Positions 1 through 10,362 of a DNA stretch of 64,000 nucleotides are shown one piece after another (position 1 is the stretch's first letter; each line of letters starts with the position of its first letter). Source of the DNA: Isoetes taiwanensis (Eukaryota > Streptophyta > Lycopodiopsida > Isoetales > Isoetaceae); contig JAJEKV010000102.1 of the NCBI GenBank assembly GCA_021234155.1, positions 1,916,456-1,980,455 of the forward strand. Direction: 5' to 3'. A model generated the notes under the pieces. It saw nothing but the letters and a program-made list of their open reading frames with translations. It had not been told where the DNA came from and did no database searches. Both the position numbers and the translations under genes were made by a program.

Positions 1-320
1 CTTATCTATGCTGATGATGTGGACCTCCTGGCTCACACTCAAGCAGACATGCAACGCCATCTCGATACCCTGGACATATTTTTACAGGCGACTGACATGT
101 GCGTCAACTTAGCCAAGACCAAGGTGCTTCTCATATTGTTCGCATGCCAACCAAGGGCCCCAACCCTCATTTATCGTGGCCAAATTGTTGAAATAGTACC
201 CACTTACAAATATTTGGAGGTGGAGTTCCCTAGCTAGAACCCCTTAGATCCCATTAAATGCGGCCTGTGCACAAGAGCCCACCGAGCTGTGGATGCTATG
301 ATGTGGTTCAACACCAAATA
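1..320 (+). pseudogene. LINE reverse transcriptase fragment (palm, YADD box)
   Basis: The first codons of the window read LIYADDVDLLAHT, the catalytic YADD box of a non-LTR retrotransposon reverse transcriptase, which copies element RNA at a nicked target. The frame continues through VNLAKTKV, where the family has a conserved N-x-x-K-T-K block, then IYRG and YKYLEVEF, matching the usual Y-x-G and (Y/F)-K-Y-L-G blocks. An in-frame stop lies at 235-237, but LINE-like residues (CTRAHRAVDAMMWF) go on to about 318. The 5' part lies outside the window. Downstream it abuts an LTR fragment, so the LINE is truncated or interrupted. Family assignment is from motifs; the clade is not determined. Confidence 0.8.
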
Positions 321-339
321 ACGGTCACAACTGGTGAAG

Positions 340-985
340 TGGGGGCGGAGCCTTGCTGAGCGTGACCACTGGAGCTCCTACAGTGTGCTAGACTTATAGT
401 CGGTCACTACGTGTGGGCGAGGTATGGGTCTGACACCTCCTGGGTCGCAGGAAGCGTGCCTATATGGACGCCCTGGACTCGGTATAGATTTAGGGGGGTA
501 AGTCGAGTACGGATGCGTGTGCGTCCGGGTGGCATATATCCTCTAGTACATCCATGGAACCATTGTGATTCTGGAGGGGATTCATCCCTTTCATGCCTCA
601 TCGGACCAGGGAGATGTCTGGAGGCCTTGACCGCCAGTCGACCCCACAGAGTCTGAGCCTAGGATAGAGCCTCATTTATGGTGTATTTCTTATGTTATGT
701 TGGCATTGTGTTGTTGCCTACATGGAATATGGATGGATCACCCTCCGTGATGGTATATTATTTTGTGTATGGTTGCTAGGTTCTAACATGTATGTACGCT
801 TCTGATGTATAGGATTCCCATCGAAGGCTTGAGACAAATGACACCTCCATATCCTTCACCCGGATCCTTGGCCATCCCAAGTGGTTCGAGTTAGACGGAG
901 GGCCTTTCCATGGTGATGTAGTCGCCATGGGAGGGGAATTTCCCGTATTTCTACGATGGGAGCATCATATAGATTCTGGGAGCGT
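340..985 (+). repeat. LTR fragment of the TGTGACGCC gypsy family (third copy)
   Basis: This stretch aligns by eye with the central and distal part of the long terminal repeats at 32061-33690 and 43417-45155. Shared landmarks are 'agatttag' followed by an 'aagtc..gtacg' block near 488-512, 'tccatgga' near 550, and the 'ttattttgtgtat' and 'aggattccca' blocks near 750-815. It has neither the TG start nor the CA end of the LTR, so it is truncated on both sides. I see no coding content here; short ORFs across it are incidental. Confidence 0.65.
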
Positions 986-1700
986 CATAAAAATTACAGG
1001 TAGCTACACATAAGAACATATGTTCTTGCATCAAGATATATATTCACATTTTTTAAAGGGCTTATTTGCATCTTCACTCCATATTTTTCCCACTATTGTT
1101 TGTTTGTACAAGGACCCAAATTTGGAACACGGTATAACTTTTATAGTAAAATCTTCCTATGGAAAGGTTTTTCTAAATGCTATGCTTGTTTCAACATGTC
1201 TCAAAATATATCCCTTACTATCGAAGCATTGGGGAGAAAGGAAAAAAATTCTTATTTCATTTCATTATGCTCACGATAAAACGGGTTGGACAAAAGCAAA
1301 GGTTTTAATCAAAATAGACAATTACTGTATTCTTTTAAAGGCAATTTAAAGTGCAAATTGTATGAAAAGGGCTGGAAGACATTTAACGCTTTTCTATCGA
1401 ACCAAATTAGCAAGTGCTCTGACCATGCCATTTTCACACACCATCTCTTTATATGCCATGTTATACAATACCTCCCATTACTACCTATAGAAAACCATCT
1501 ACTCCCTTTCGAGAAAATGACATTGATTTATTAGGAGCACGAATTTTTCAGCATTAATTGGACCATTTGGTATATGAGATGTACAACAAAACACCACTTA
1601 TTCATCTTATGACACATGCATGAAAAAACAATTCAAAGAGATACGAACTTTCTATTTCATGATTTGGGTAAATAAAATACAAATTAATTTGAACCTATAC
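986..1700. other. Unassigned AT-rich stretch
   Basis: I recognise no coding domain, RNA gene or repeat boundary here. Two short plus-strand frames (1020-1349 and 1286-1534) overlap out of frame and resemble no family I know. Confidence 0.4.
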
Positions 1701-2401
1701 TCAATAGTTTGGAAGGCAAACATATTTTAGAGTAGGTGGGGGCGGTGGGGGGTGCACTGGAGGTGGATGTGTTGGGATTGGTGGAGAATGTCTTGGAGGT
1801 GGGGGAGGAGGCGTATGCAAATATTTGCGTCTTGAGAAGGTGGGGGAGGGGAGGGGGGGGTGAATGCCTAGGAGGCGGGGGATGTGAGGATGGTGGCGAT
1901 ATTGTTCTATATCCAAGAACCTCAAGGTGAAATCTTTGCCTTTAGCCTTTGTAACGACTTTCACGTGCTCATTGAAGCAACTATGGTCGCAAGTGCTACT
2001 AGGTGGTATACATTGGCGTAAATCGTGTCCGCTTTGAAACGTGTTGATTGCCTTCTTTACGTAGCCTAAAAGCGCATCACTCCTACAAGCTCATGAGAAC
2101 ATTGAATGGTAAAATCACGACATTGTGATGTTTGAGAAGCGGCCATACTTGGAACAAACCGGGGCCGAGCAAGACAAGCACCCACATTGTTGAATGTCGA
2201 ACCATGGCTTGTGAATGTGAAGTAATGGGGAAGCGGGAGCATATTATATAGGTTGGATTTTGCCAAAGGTTCAAAGGTCCCCTTTGGCACGATATTTTCC
2301 AAGTATCCGGAAAAGGCTATCGACCTCTCGCCCGAGAATGGAAGGCGCTGGCGTGAATGATCCGAAATGAAAAGACTATCGATGCCTCCCGCTTCATTCA
2401 T
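1701..2401 (-). pseudogene. Unidentified coding-like region with proline-rich C-terminus, one frameshift
   Basis: On the minus strand a 111-codon frame starts at 2401 (MNEAGGIDSLFISD) and runs to 2066. A shift near 2075 opens a second frame reading DALLGYVKKAINTFQSG and then KGKDFTLRFLDIEQYR, which continues into a proline-rich tail ending at 1701. The composition of both halves looks protein-like and the two would join into roughly 230 residues. I do not recognise the family: there is no zinc knuckle, RT or transposase motif. A retroelement gag with a proline-rich tail or a decayed host exon are both possible. The tail is the complement of a G-rich tract, so part of its length may be compositional. 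Confidence 0.35.
1735..1864 (+). repeat. G-rich tract with G-quadruplex potential
   Basis: The plus strand carries repeated GGTGGGGG-like runs separated by short spacers, densest at 1840-1862 (GGTGGGGGAGGGGAGGGGGG). Four or more G-runs lie within 25 bases, which meets the usual G4 sequence rule. The complement encodes the proline-rich tail described for 1701-2401. Confidence 0.6.
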
Positions 2402-3130
2402 GTTTCTTACTTTCTGCTTCCGACTTCTAACAAAAACAAAGGATTTACTGGTGTAATTCTTGCCTTCACCTAGGATCCGAGCCCTGTAAAACTGAACTTA
2501 GCAAGTCGTAAGGTAAGCATTTGAGATACATGCCATCACAATCAAGTAGCGCCTTTTGTGGCCTTTGTGAACGTAAAAATTCTCTAGCTATCTATGTTTT
2601 CAGAATTAGTTTTTTGAAAGAAAAGTAACATTAGTCGAAACAAACAATGCTGTTACATATAAAATTTTTCTTATCTAATACTTGTTTCTACCTCTCTGGT
2701 TTTGGGAAGGCTCCAGTCCTCAATCTTGCTCCTGCACGCTCTTAACAAGTTGCTTCAGGTTTGGCTTTTGATTCTACATATTTTGTTGAACACTTTTCCC
2801 TTCATAGCTTCCTTGTAAGAATAAGTTACGAGCTTACCCAAAATGCAAAGAAACCCTTGGAAAAAGAATTGGGTTTCTTTTAAAGCCACGTTATAACATT
2901 ATGGATGTCAACGTGTTGTTTGCAGCCTTGGCAAGGAGGGAGAAGGAAGTATTATGGTGGGGACAGGCTCAAATCTAGAGTTTTCTGTCTATGCATAGTC
3001 TGGTAAACTTGACCTTAGGGGAGGTATTTCTTTGTTGTTGATAAAATAATGCACAAGAGATCAACAAAGAGTTGCCATGATGTTACCGATGGCTGATGCC
3101 AAACATGGGATTCATACTGTTTTATATGGC
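2402..3130. other. Unassigned stretch upstream of repeat R1
   Basis: No recognisable coding domain or element terminus was found. It ends where the duplicated segment begins, near 3131. Confidence 0.4.
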
Positions 3131-4577
3131 ATGATTACTATGTAATATGTATCAAGCAATTATTGGACTGGCTTTTAGGCAGATATATGGGAAGTAAGGC
3201 ATATTTAAGGAGTTCATGGGATGTAATACTTCAAGAAAAGAATCTTAATGGTCAGACCAGAAACAAGGCATTCGTGAGATTTGCTACATATGTGCTAGAT
3301 TGGCGGAAATGCCTTTATGTTCTTCTAATTATCTCCTCTGCTCTCTCATGCCATTTCTTTTTATTTGATTAGGAATGATCAAATTACAGTTAGAAGATTG
3401 TATTCTCATTTGTTTATGCTTTCTAGTATGACGCTCAAGTGGGAAGTACATTTTTACAGCAGGAACCTATCCAAGTGCAGTATGAGATGAAGCATTCTTG
3501 AATTTGAAGAGACCAAAGGTAGTATGGCTTCATATTCTCTTAGTGTAGGGCAAGAGGATCATGTAAATTCTTCCATCTGTTCTAATGGCTTAAGGCAACT
3601 ACAGTGTGTTTGCATCCAATGGTTTTGCAGCTCTGTTAGATAAAGTACTTTCCTTCTTGTATAGACAAAGGAAAGTGAAGAAAGAGGAGTTAAGAAATTT
3701 CTAAGATATATACATCCCTGACCCTAAGTCTGCGTGCTTAACAAATATCTTGGGGCTGAAAATTGATATCAATTTCACAAAAGATAAGCTGGATTTTTTC
3801 TTTATGACTGGATTTGTTGTTACTGTTGTGGAATACTCCTGCGATCTTATGTTTGTTGAATCTTAAAATGGCATGATGTATTGGCATGGAATAAATGTGA
3901 TTGTGCTTCTAATTGATTGGGTCTATGTTCTCACTGCACAAATACATGATCTTATCGGTATAATTGATACACGATATAAACTGTAATTGCATTTAAACCA
4001 AAGTAATAGTTAAAAGATACATTGTTATGCTGCATTTGTTTCATTTTGGTGTGAAGAACATGCTGCTAATGTCTTGCATGATAAATATATGATCTTCAAT
4101 GAGATGCTTAATGCTTGCACAATCCCATTAGATAGCTGACGACTTCATTTTCAAAGGCTTCAAACCAGTACATGATATCCAAAAAGAGGTGATTGCTATC
4201 AAGCCAGAGACAAAAATACTTTATAAATCCAGCAACATGGAAAATAATTACTATCGTGCACAAGGTTTGCCTGTACAACCCCTTGACGAACCTTACTTCA
4301 ATAAATAAATATACGTACATTGCCAATTATGAAATGCCCTTATCTTTTGCTAAAACTAGCATTCTGTTAACATTATTTGAATGTCATGTCATTGGAAAAT
4401 CTCTCTCTGATCTATAAACTTTGTGAAGGGCACTTAAGTTCTAATTGCTTCAAGGGGAACCTAGAGAATATCTACATGATAGGTATCTTAAGTATTTCTA
4501 GGCTTACAAGATTATGGGAGAAAAGAAAAAAAAAATTTAAAGGCATACCTTTATAAAAAAAAAAAAAACCCTATCGA
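3131..4577 (+). repeat. Repeat R, copy 1 (left part of tandem duplication unit 1)
   Basis: This block recurs at 7252-8591 in the same orientation. Nearly identical text covers 'atgtaatatgtatcaagcaatta' through 'gctagattggcggaaatgc' and can be followed, with many small indels, to 'ccctatcga' at 4569-4577 versus 8583-8591. It ends about 20 bases before the copia LTR start at 4600. A 69-codon frame at 3163-3372 is partly conserved in copy 2 (7304-7486), but I recognise no domain and do not call it a gene. The repeat is best read as flanking DNA caught in a segmental tandem duplication. Confidence 0.75.
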
Positions 4578-5059
4578 TATGCTAAGTACTATTTTATATT
4601 GTAGAGCCCGGCCCAATGCTATTGAGCCAAGCAATCCTTTTAATTGGCCGATGGTGCAAAACCGTCGGACTAGTCAGAAATAAATTAAGATGGATAGATT
4701 AAAAGACTTATTCATCTTGAAGACGTCGTTTGAATCGGATTCACAGGAGTCCAGTCTGTGTTCGAAGGTTGGTCAGCGCAGCTACGGTAAATGGATCAAT
4801 CCCATTGCTACAGTAGATCTGCTACAGTGTTTGTTCGATAGTTGTAATATTATTTTGATGGTTATAATATTACATCGAATGATATATATTAAAAGTTCTG
4901 GTTGAAATTTTGAACTAAGGGAATACGAAATCAAGCAGCAAATCCCCTTGTTGAATTCTGAGTAACAATGAATATCTGTAATTGTTCAAGTTTTGATCAT
5001 TGCTCTGTTTGAGGTTAATGAATATCACACTAAATATTTACAAAATTGAAAAACTTTAC

Positions 5060-5074
5060 TTACTAAATTATTAA
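5060..5074 (+). repeat. Left target-site duplication of the LINE in the copia LTR
   Basis: The 15-mer TTACTAAATTATTAA at 5060-5074 is repeated exactly at 6235-6249. The two copies bracket the antisense LINE piece, as expected for target-primed reverse transcription. Confidence 0.85.
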
Positions 5075-6234
5075 AAAAAAAAATTTTGAAGGACGTGAAC
5101 TCTTTTTATCGACAAGAACAAAGGCGCAATACACAATGCATAGACAAGAATAAAACCTTAGTGGATAGGCTGACCCAACTAGGCACAAGCACCTATCTAT
5201 GCATAAGAACACCGTAAATACGTCTGCCAAATTATCTCTTTTTTATCATCAGCTAGAGATGAACAATGATAAGCTTTAGTGATCTTCTGCTAAGCACAAT
5301 GAAGCAGCTGCTGATCAGAGATGTGTGCACCTTGGAAAATACACAAACATCGCCTCTGCCAGATAGACCACAAAATCCAGCTAGAAGCAAGATGGAATGC
5401 TCGCTTACGCAAGTTCGGCCAAACAGGGGGATAAAGTGCAAGTAGGATCTCCTGGCTAGTGAGAGACACACTGAAAAGAGTGAACAACCACACCCAAGCA
5501 AGCCGTAAAGGATCGCATAAGAAGAAGCAGTGTTCAATAGTTTCAACACGTTGGCCACAGAGAGGGCAACGATCTGAGACTCTAGGGTTCATTTTGTGAA
5601 CCAAGACATTCACTCGGACATATCTATGGAGAATTTGCCATTGCAACACTAACACTTTAGCGTGGAGCAATTTATCCCATGTCCACATCCAAACACTTTT
5701 CCACTGTGGTTGAGGAACCTGAAGATGCCAGTGCTGGGATGGGGGGAGAGGCTCACAATCCAAAAGCAGCATGTACGTGGAAGAAATGACTTTTCTGGCT
5801 TAACACGTGCATCACATATCCAAATAGGCACATCAACCTGTGATTGCTGCACAATGGGTGGCAAAAAATCAGCCACCCAGCCCAGATTTGCCGATCCCAT
5901 CTGTATAACAGAAATCTCGTCTGAAGAGCCTCCCATGACAAAAGATGACCAGAATCATACCAAGCTGCAATCGCAGCTAGCCGCCAACGCCGCTGGGTCT
6001 TTGGATGTACAAGTACACATAAAGGCTGCTGATCATGCGTACCTTGCAAGGGAAGCCACCAGCATGACATTGATAATGAAGCACAAGCTTGGGGATTACC
6101 ATGGAACAAAGATCTAACCGTATCCCAGGAAGCAAGCAGCCCTTTAAGGAATGGGGAAGCATTTGGATATGGATGCAGAGGGTATAACAAGGTCCATGGG
6201 AGACTAGGCTTGATAGATGTCTTGTGAAAGCGGA
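5075..6234 (-). mobile_element. 5'-truncated L1-type LINE inserted antisense in copia LTR (copy 1)
   Basis: A LINE 3' end lies on the minus strand between two 15-bp direct repeats. Its tail side is at the low coordinate, where copy 2 has a run of seven Ts (13461-13467, a short poly-A on the minus strand) and copy 1 has a mixed A/T run. The coding part reads first as reverse-transcriptase C-terminal sequence (HPKTQRRWRL, AAIAAWYDSGHLLSWEAL at about 6110-5920) and then as the zf-RVT domain. Total length is about 1.16 kb, so the 5' two-thirds or more of the LINE never integrated, which is typical 5' truncation. Confidence 0.85.
5290..5772 (-). pseudogene. LINE ORF2 C-terminus: zf-RVT (CCHC) domain
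   Basis: This 160-codon minus-strand frame carries the plant LINE zf-RVT signature. W28 to W45 gives W-x-W-D-K-L-L-H-A-K-V-L-V-L-Q-W, matching the usual 'W..lW....pKv..FlWr' block. The metal-binding set follows as C69-P-L-C72-G with E80-H81-C-F-F-L-C86, then aromatic residues and W-S-I-W-Q-R-R near the end, where the family has 'W.iW..RN'. The domain ends ORF2 downstream of the reverse transcriptase. The upstream part of ORF2 continues in other frames to about 6190 with two frameshifts. It is the best preserved frame of this LINE but is not a complete protein. Confidence 0.85.
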
Positions 6235-6249
6235 TTACTAAATTATTAA
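6235..6249 (+). repeat. Right target-site duplication of the LINE in the copia LTR
   Basis: Exact copy of the 15-mer at 5060-5074. Only ten LTR bases (6250-6259) separate it from the LTR end. Confidence 0.85.
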
Positions 6250-6260
6250 TTATTTTACAT

Positions 6261-6272
6261 TGGTATCAGAGT
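6261..6272 (+). promoter_or_regulatory. Primer-binding site, initiator tRNA-Met type (copia copy 1)
   Basis: TGGTATCAGAGT lies one base after the LTR end. It matches the plant consensus complementary to the 3' end of initiator tRNA-Met except at the last base. Minus-strand DNA synthesis would start here. It fixes the right border of the LTR and the plus orientation of the element. Confidence 0.9.
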
Positions 6273-6288
6273 AGGCTACTTTGTCAAG

Positions 6289-7184
6289 ATGGCAAGTTGA
6301 TTTCGTGCAGGGCTTTTAGCTGCAATTGAGGTGTTCAAGGGGGATTCTGGATTCCAAGTTTGGAAAGAAAATATGAAATATGTTTTACAGGTTGAAGATC
6401 TGTGGTGCTTGATTGAAAGGAATGAAGGAGATTCAAGAACTATTGAAGTTATTAGAGGAACCGTAGGAAGCACAAGTGTTGCTGATGCTGTGGAGTTAGG
6501 ATCTTCCTCAAAAGGAACAACTCCTGTAAGAAAACAAACAAGGATACTTTGACATCTGGAAGCGACAAGACAGTGGAAGAGCATGCCAAGGTGATGGAAG
6601 CACAAGGCATAATAATGAGTAAAGTAAGTTCCATCATAGTTTTGAAATTAAGGGGTATGCACCCTAAGTTAATGTGGGAGTATATGCTTACTAATTTGGA
6701 GGAGAAATCCTGTTCTCAAATTGATGTACTAGAGAAATGAGTTGAGGAGGTTACAGTTTAAAAACTGAACTCAAATAAGGCAAAGTACTTGATGAAGAGG
6801 GCGCAATTCAGATATACTATGCAAGGGGAAAGAGAGGCAACAAAAATAAGTGGGAAACGCACAAGGAGGTAATCTTGGACCCTGCTACAGTTGCAATCAA
6901 TATGGTAATTGGAAATAAATTGCCTTAGTCTAACCAAAGAGATAAGTTGTTATAACTGTGGAGGTAGAGGCCACTATGCATCCACCTGCTCCATGCCCAA
7001 AGAAGGATCAAATTCAAGGGGAAGAGGCAGAGGAGAAAGGGGAGAAATTGGAAATAGAGGCAGCGGCAAAGGAAGAGGTAAGAATGTAAACTTTGAAGCA
7101 AATGTGGCAGAGGAGGTATCTTTGGAGGAAGAAGAGATAAATGAAGATGCTGAGGTAAGAAAATCTGAAGCCCTAACAGTTTGA
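6289..7184 (+). pseudogene. gag: Copia gag relic with CCHC zinc knuckle (copy 1)
   Basis: Gag would form the virus-like particle and bind element RNA. Translation right after the primer-binding site gives, in shifting frames, FKGDSGFQVWKENMKYVLQ and DLWCLIERN, the copia gag N-terminal pattern 'F.G.nf..W...m...L...dlW'. Further on come HAKVMEAQGIIM and LRGMHPKLMWEYM. In the frame opening at 6909 a zinc knuckle reads C14-Y-N-C17-G-G-R-G-H22-Y-A-S-T-C27, followed by a glycine/arginine-rich tail and an acidic stretch. An ATG at 6289 is followed three codons later by a stop, and at least two more frame breaks exist, so it is dead. Copy 2 lies at 14950-15835. Confidence 0.8.
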
Positions 7185-7232
7185 AATATGATCTTCTTCT
7201 TTTAGATAGTGGATTCTAAAAAATCCATAGCA

Positions 7233-7280
7233 TGTAATATGTATCAAGCAATTACTATGTAATATGTATCAAGCAATTAC
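7233..7280 (+). repeat. 24-bp duplication at the tandem-duplication junction
   Basis: The words ATGTAATATGTATCAAGCAA and the following ttac occur twice in a row here, once in copy 1 of repeat R. This is the point where the truncated copia protease of unit 1 meets repeat R of unit 2, so it marks the breakpoint of the larger duplication. Confidence 0.7.
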
Positions 7281-8591
7281 TGGATTGGCTTTTAGGCAGA
7301 TATATGGGAAGTCAGGCATATTTAAGGAGTTCATGGGATGTCGTACTTCAAGAAAAGAATCTTAATGGTCAGACCAGAAACAAGGCATTCGTGAGATTTG
7401 CTACATATGTGCTAGATTGGCGGAAATGCTTTTATGTTCTAATTATCTCCTCTGCCCTCTCATGCCATTTCTTTTTATTTGATTAGGAATGATCAAATTA
7501 CATTTAAATATTGTATTCTCATTTGTTTATGCTTCTGCTATATGATTTTCAAGTAAAGTACATTTTATATATGGAACCTATCCAAGGCAAGATGAGATAT
7601 AGGGGCTTATCACTTTTTGAATTTGAAGAGACTGTAAAGGTAGTATGTATTTCACATTCTCTTAGTGTAGGCGGGAGGAGCATGCGTAAATTCTTCCATC
7701 CGCTCGGCTTAAGGTAACTAAGTAAGTGTATCCAATGGTTTTGCAGCTCTATATAAGTACCCTCCTTGTATAGATACAAAGGAAAGTGAAGAAAGAGGGA
7801 GTTATATCTATATATATCGTTGATAAATATCAAGATATACATCCTCACCAAGTCTCAAGGTTTTCATAAAGATGTTTTGAATTTTTTCTTATGACCGGAT
7901 TTGTTGTTATTGCTGTGATACTCTCAAGCATCTTTATGTTTGTCAATCTTAAATGGGTACGATGCATACTTGCGTATGAATTAATGGGATTATGTTTTAA
8001 ATTGATTGGCTCTATACTCACTGCATAAATACATGATCTTTTAATGATAATTTAGTACTATATAAATCAGAATGTATTCAAACTAAAGTAAATAGTTAAA
8101 AGTGATACGCTTTTATGCCGTGATTTGTTCTTGAATGCCTGCATAATCCATTAGATATCCGTATCGTAATTTTTCTGTGGCTTCAAACCAGTATATATAT
8201 CCAAATAAGAGATGATTGCTATCAAGCCAGGATGTGGCCATTTTATAAATCCGCAACATGGAAAATAATTACTATCAGTACAAGATTTGCAGGTGGCCTT
8301 TATAAAACCCTTTGACATCCTTATCATAATAACACAATATATTTGTACTGCCAATTATGAAATGCTCCTTATCTAAGTTAAACCAGTGCATTTTGCAATA
8401 TAATTTGAATGCGACGTCATTGGAAAATCTCTCTGACTTATATGCTTTTGTGAAGGCGCTTCTAAATAGCTTCATGGGAATCTAGAGAATACTCCATACG
8501 ATAGATATATCTAAGTATCAGGGCTATGATTGGTGAGCAGCAGTGTAAAATTTAAAGGTATACCTTTTATAAAAAACTCCTACCCTATCGA
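7252..8591 (+). repeat. Repeat R, copy 2 (left part of duplication unit 2)
   Basis: Same orientation and order as 3131-4577, from 'gcagatatatgggaagt' to 'ccctatcga' at 8583-8591. It carries many single-base indels relative to copy 1. In unit 1 the copia LTR follows within about 20 bases; here a 4.4-kb block intervenes before the second LTR at 12978. Confidence 0.75.
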
Positions 8592-10185
8592 CTAGGATGG
8601 GTCCTATGATACAACAAGTGGTCATGAAGTGATAAGTTCTCATTGAGCTTTGTAAATCAAGAGCATAAAAAATAGATTCCCTATTCAGTAGAACTTTCAA
8701 AAAAACTGAAAGTTGAATGTTCGGAATCCAGATAATCGCTGAGATCACAACGGTAATCTGGCGACTACACGAGTAAAGATGATTCATCTGGCCTCGCTTG
8801 CCCAAGTGTGCGGAGAAAACCGCGACGCTTTGTACGATGAAAACTCCCGCTCTTTCAGTTTCGAGGAAAACCCTACCGAGAACGGCCGCTAATGCTCCGT
8901 AACGCCGCAGTATACGGGCCACCGGTAGAAGCAGCGTATAATATACAAGATGGCTCGACAATCGAGAATCGCGAGAAATGGACCTGCAAATGAAAGTCTA
9001 AAAGCAAGAATGACTCCATTGAAAGCAGTTACAGTAAGAGGCACGCATCGCGCCACTATCAAGAATATACAGCACTCTGCAGGCTCCAGGGCTACCAGGA
9101 AGGTGGAACATAGCCGTAATTACCTGGGAACTGCCCCGCAAGCGGAAAAGACCATCACGGAAAGAAATATCCGCCAGTGGCCGCCGAGAGGCTGCTGGTA
9201 ATACGCATGGGGGTTCGCTATGAAGCCACGTATGTTCACGGAGTGGCCCGAAAGGGTTTGTTTTCCTTTAAACTGCATAGCAGTACTGCATCTTAGGTAT
9301 TTCTCTCGGGGTTTAGGGTGGGGATTTTGGGTAATCTATGTATCGGAAAGGGATTGATTTTGAAAAATTCAACACAGATATAAGGGGTTTTAAGCAACCC
9401 CTTTGCACGCAGTGGTACCCCCTTAAGCGATAAAATCTCGCACAGCCACTTTGTGAAGAAAAATAAATAAGTATAGTCTCTCAGGCTAGGCCAATGGTGA
9501 AAAAAGAAATATGGCATAAAGCTAACTACCGCCGATCCATACCAGGATGGAAATAACCGATTGAAAAAATGACGCAGAAAAATGCCTATCCCGAGGCTAA
9601 GGGGCCAACATATGAATCGAATTCAAAACACTACTAAACGCTCAAAATTGGTACTTTACAACCCAACAAGCCAAGTATGATAGAGGGAGAGGGGGGCGGG
9701 AAATCCGCGGGATAAAAAAGATGAAAGAATGAAAAAGGAGTCAAGAGAATGAAGGACCGGAAAAGAAAAAGAATGAAGCCTTGGCGGGGCGCAGAGGCGA
9801 GGAAGCGCCCTCATCCATAATGAACGCCGTGGTTCTATTAAGTATCAAGCAATAGAAACTGTGTGGCATCTCGTAGATAGCGTCCTATAATACAAACAAG
9901 TGGGTCATAGAAGAGGAATCTACTCTCAAAAAGAATGCGACAAACTAGGATGACTTGTGAGAGAGGATAAGAGGTAGTCAAAGAGGGAAATCGTAAATGC
10001 ACGATCGAATCGCTCGATGAAAAAGATAAATATGGTAGAAATGGCTAAGCAAGGCTTATAGAGAAATGCGATAAAAATGAAGGAAGGAGGCAAAGTAGAT
10101 ATATATGTATGTGCACTGGCCATAGCAAAGAGAACTACGCTGAAGTTAACGGCGAGAAACGGCGGAAGATGCGTAAGTACAGTAT

Positions 10186-10362
10186 GAAAAGAAAAGGAAA
10201 AGGAAAAGAAAAGGGAAAAGGAAAAGGAAAAGGAAAAGGAAAAGAAGGAAAAGGAAAAGGAAAGGAAAGTAAAAGGAAAAAGGAAAAAGGAAAAGGAAAA
10301 AGAAAAGGAAAAGGGAAAAGGAAAAGGAAAAGGAAAAGGAAAAAAAAAGAAAAAGAAAATCA
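10186..10362 (+). repeat. Imperfect AAAAGG hexanucleotide microsatellite
   Basis: About 175 bases of gaaaaggaaaa-type sequence with occasional single-base slippage. It explains the Lys/Gly-rich plus-strand frame and the Phe/Pro/Ser-rich minus-strand frames that cover it. Confidence 0.9.

Larger units (their letters stand above)
4600..6259 (+). repeat. Copia 5' LTR, copy 1, interrupted by a LINE
   Basis: It starts TGTAGAGCCCGG and ends TTATTTTACA immediately before the primer-binding site. Without the LINE insertion (5075-6234 plus one 15-bp duplication) the LTR would be about 485 bp. The homologous LTR at 12978-14930 shows the same interruption. Confidence 0.75.
4600..7232 (+). mobile_element. 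Ty1/copia-type element, 5' part (copy 1), truncated in protease
   Basis: The fragment comprises an LTR from TG at 4600-4601 to CA at 6258-6259, a primer-binding site, a gag relic with a zinc knuckle, and the start of a protease reading L-L-D-S-G at about 7198-7213. There it stops and repeat R2 begins. No integrase, reverse transcriptase or 3' LTR follows. A second copy at 12978-15900 has the same order. The copia assignment rests on the gag pattern (FKGDSGFQVW followed by a CCHC knuckle and an LLDSG protease box) and is moderately sure. Confidence 0.75.
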
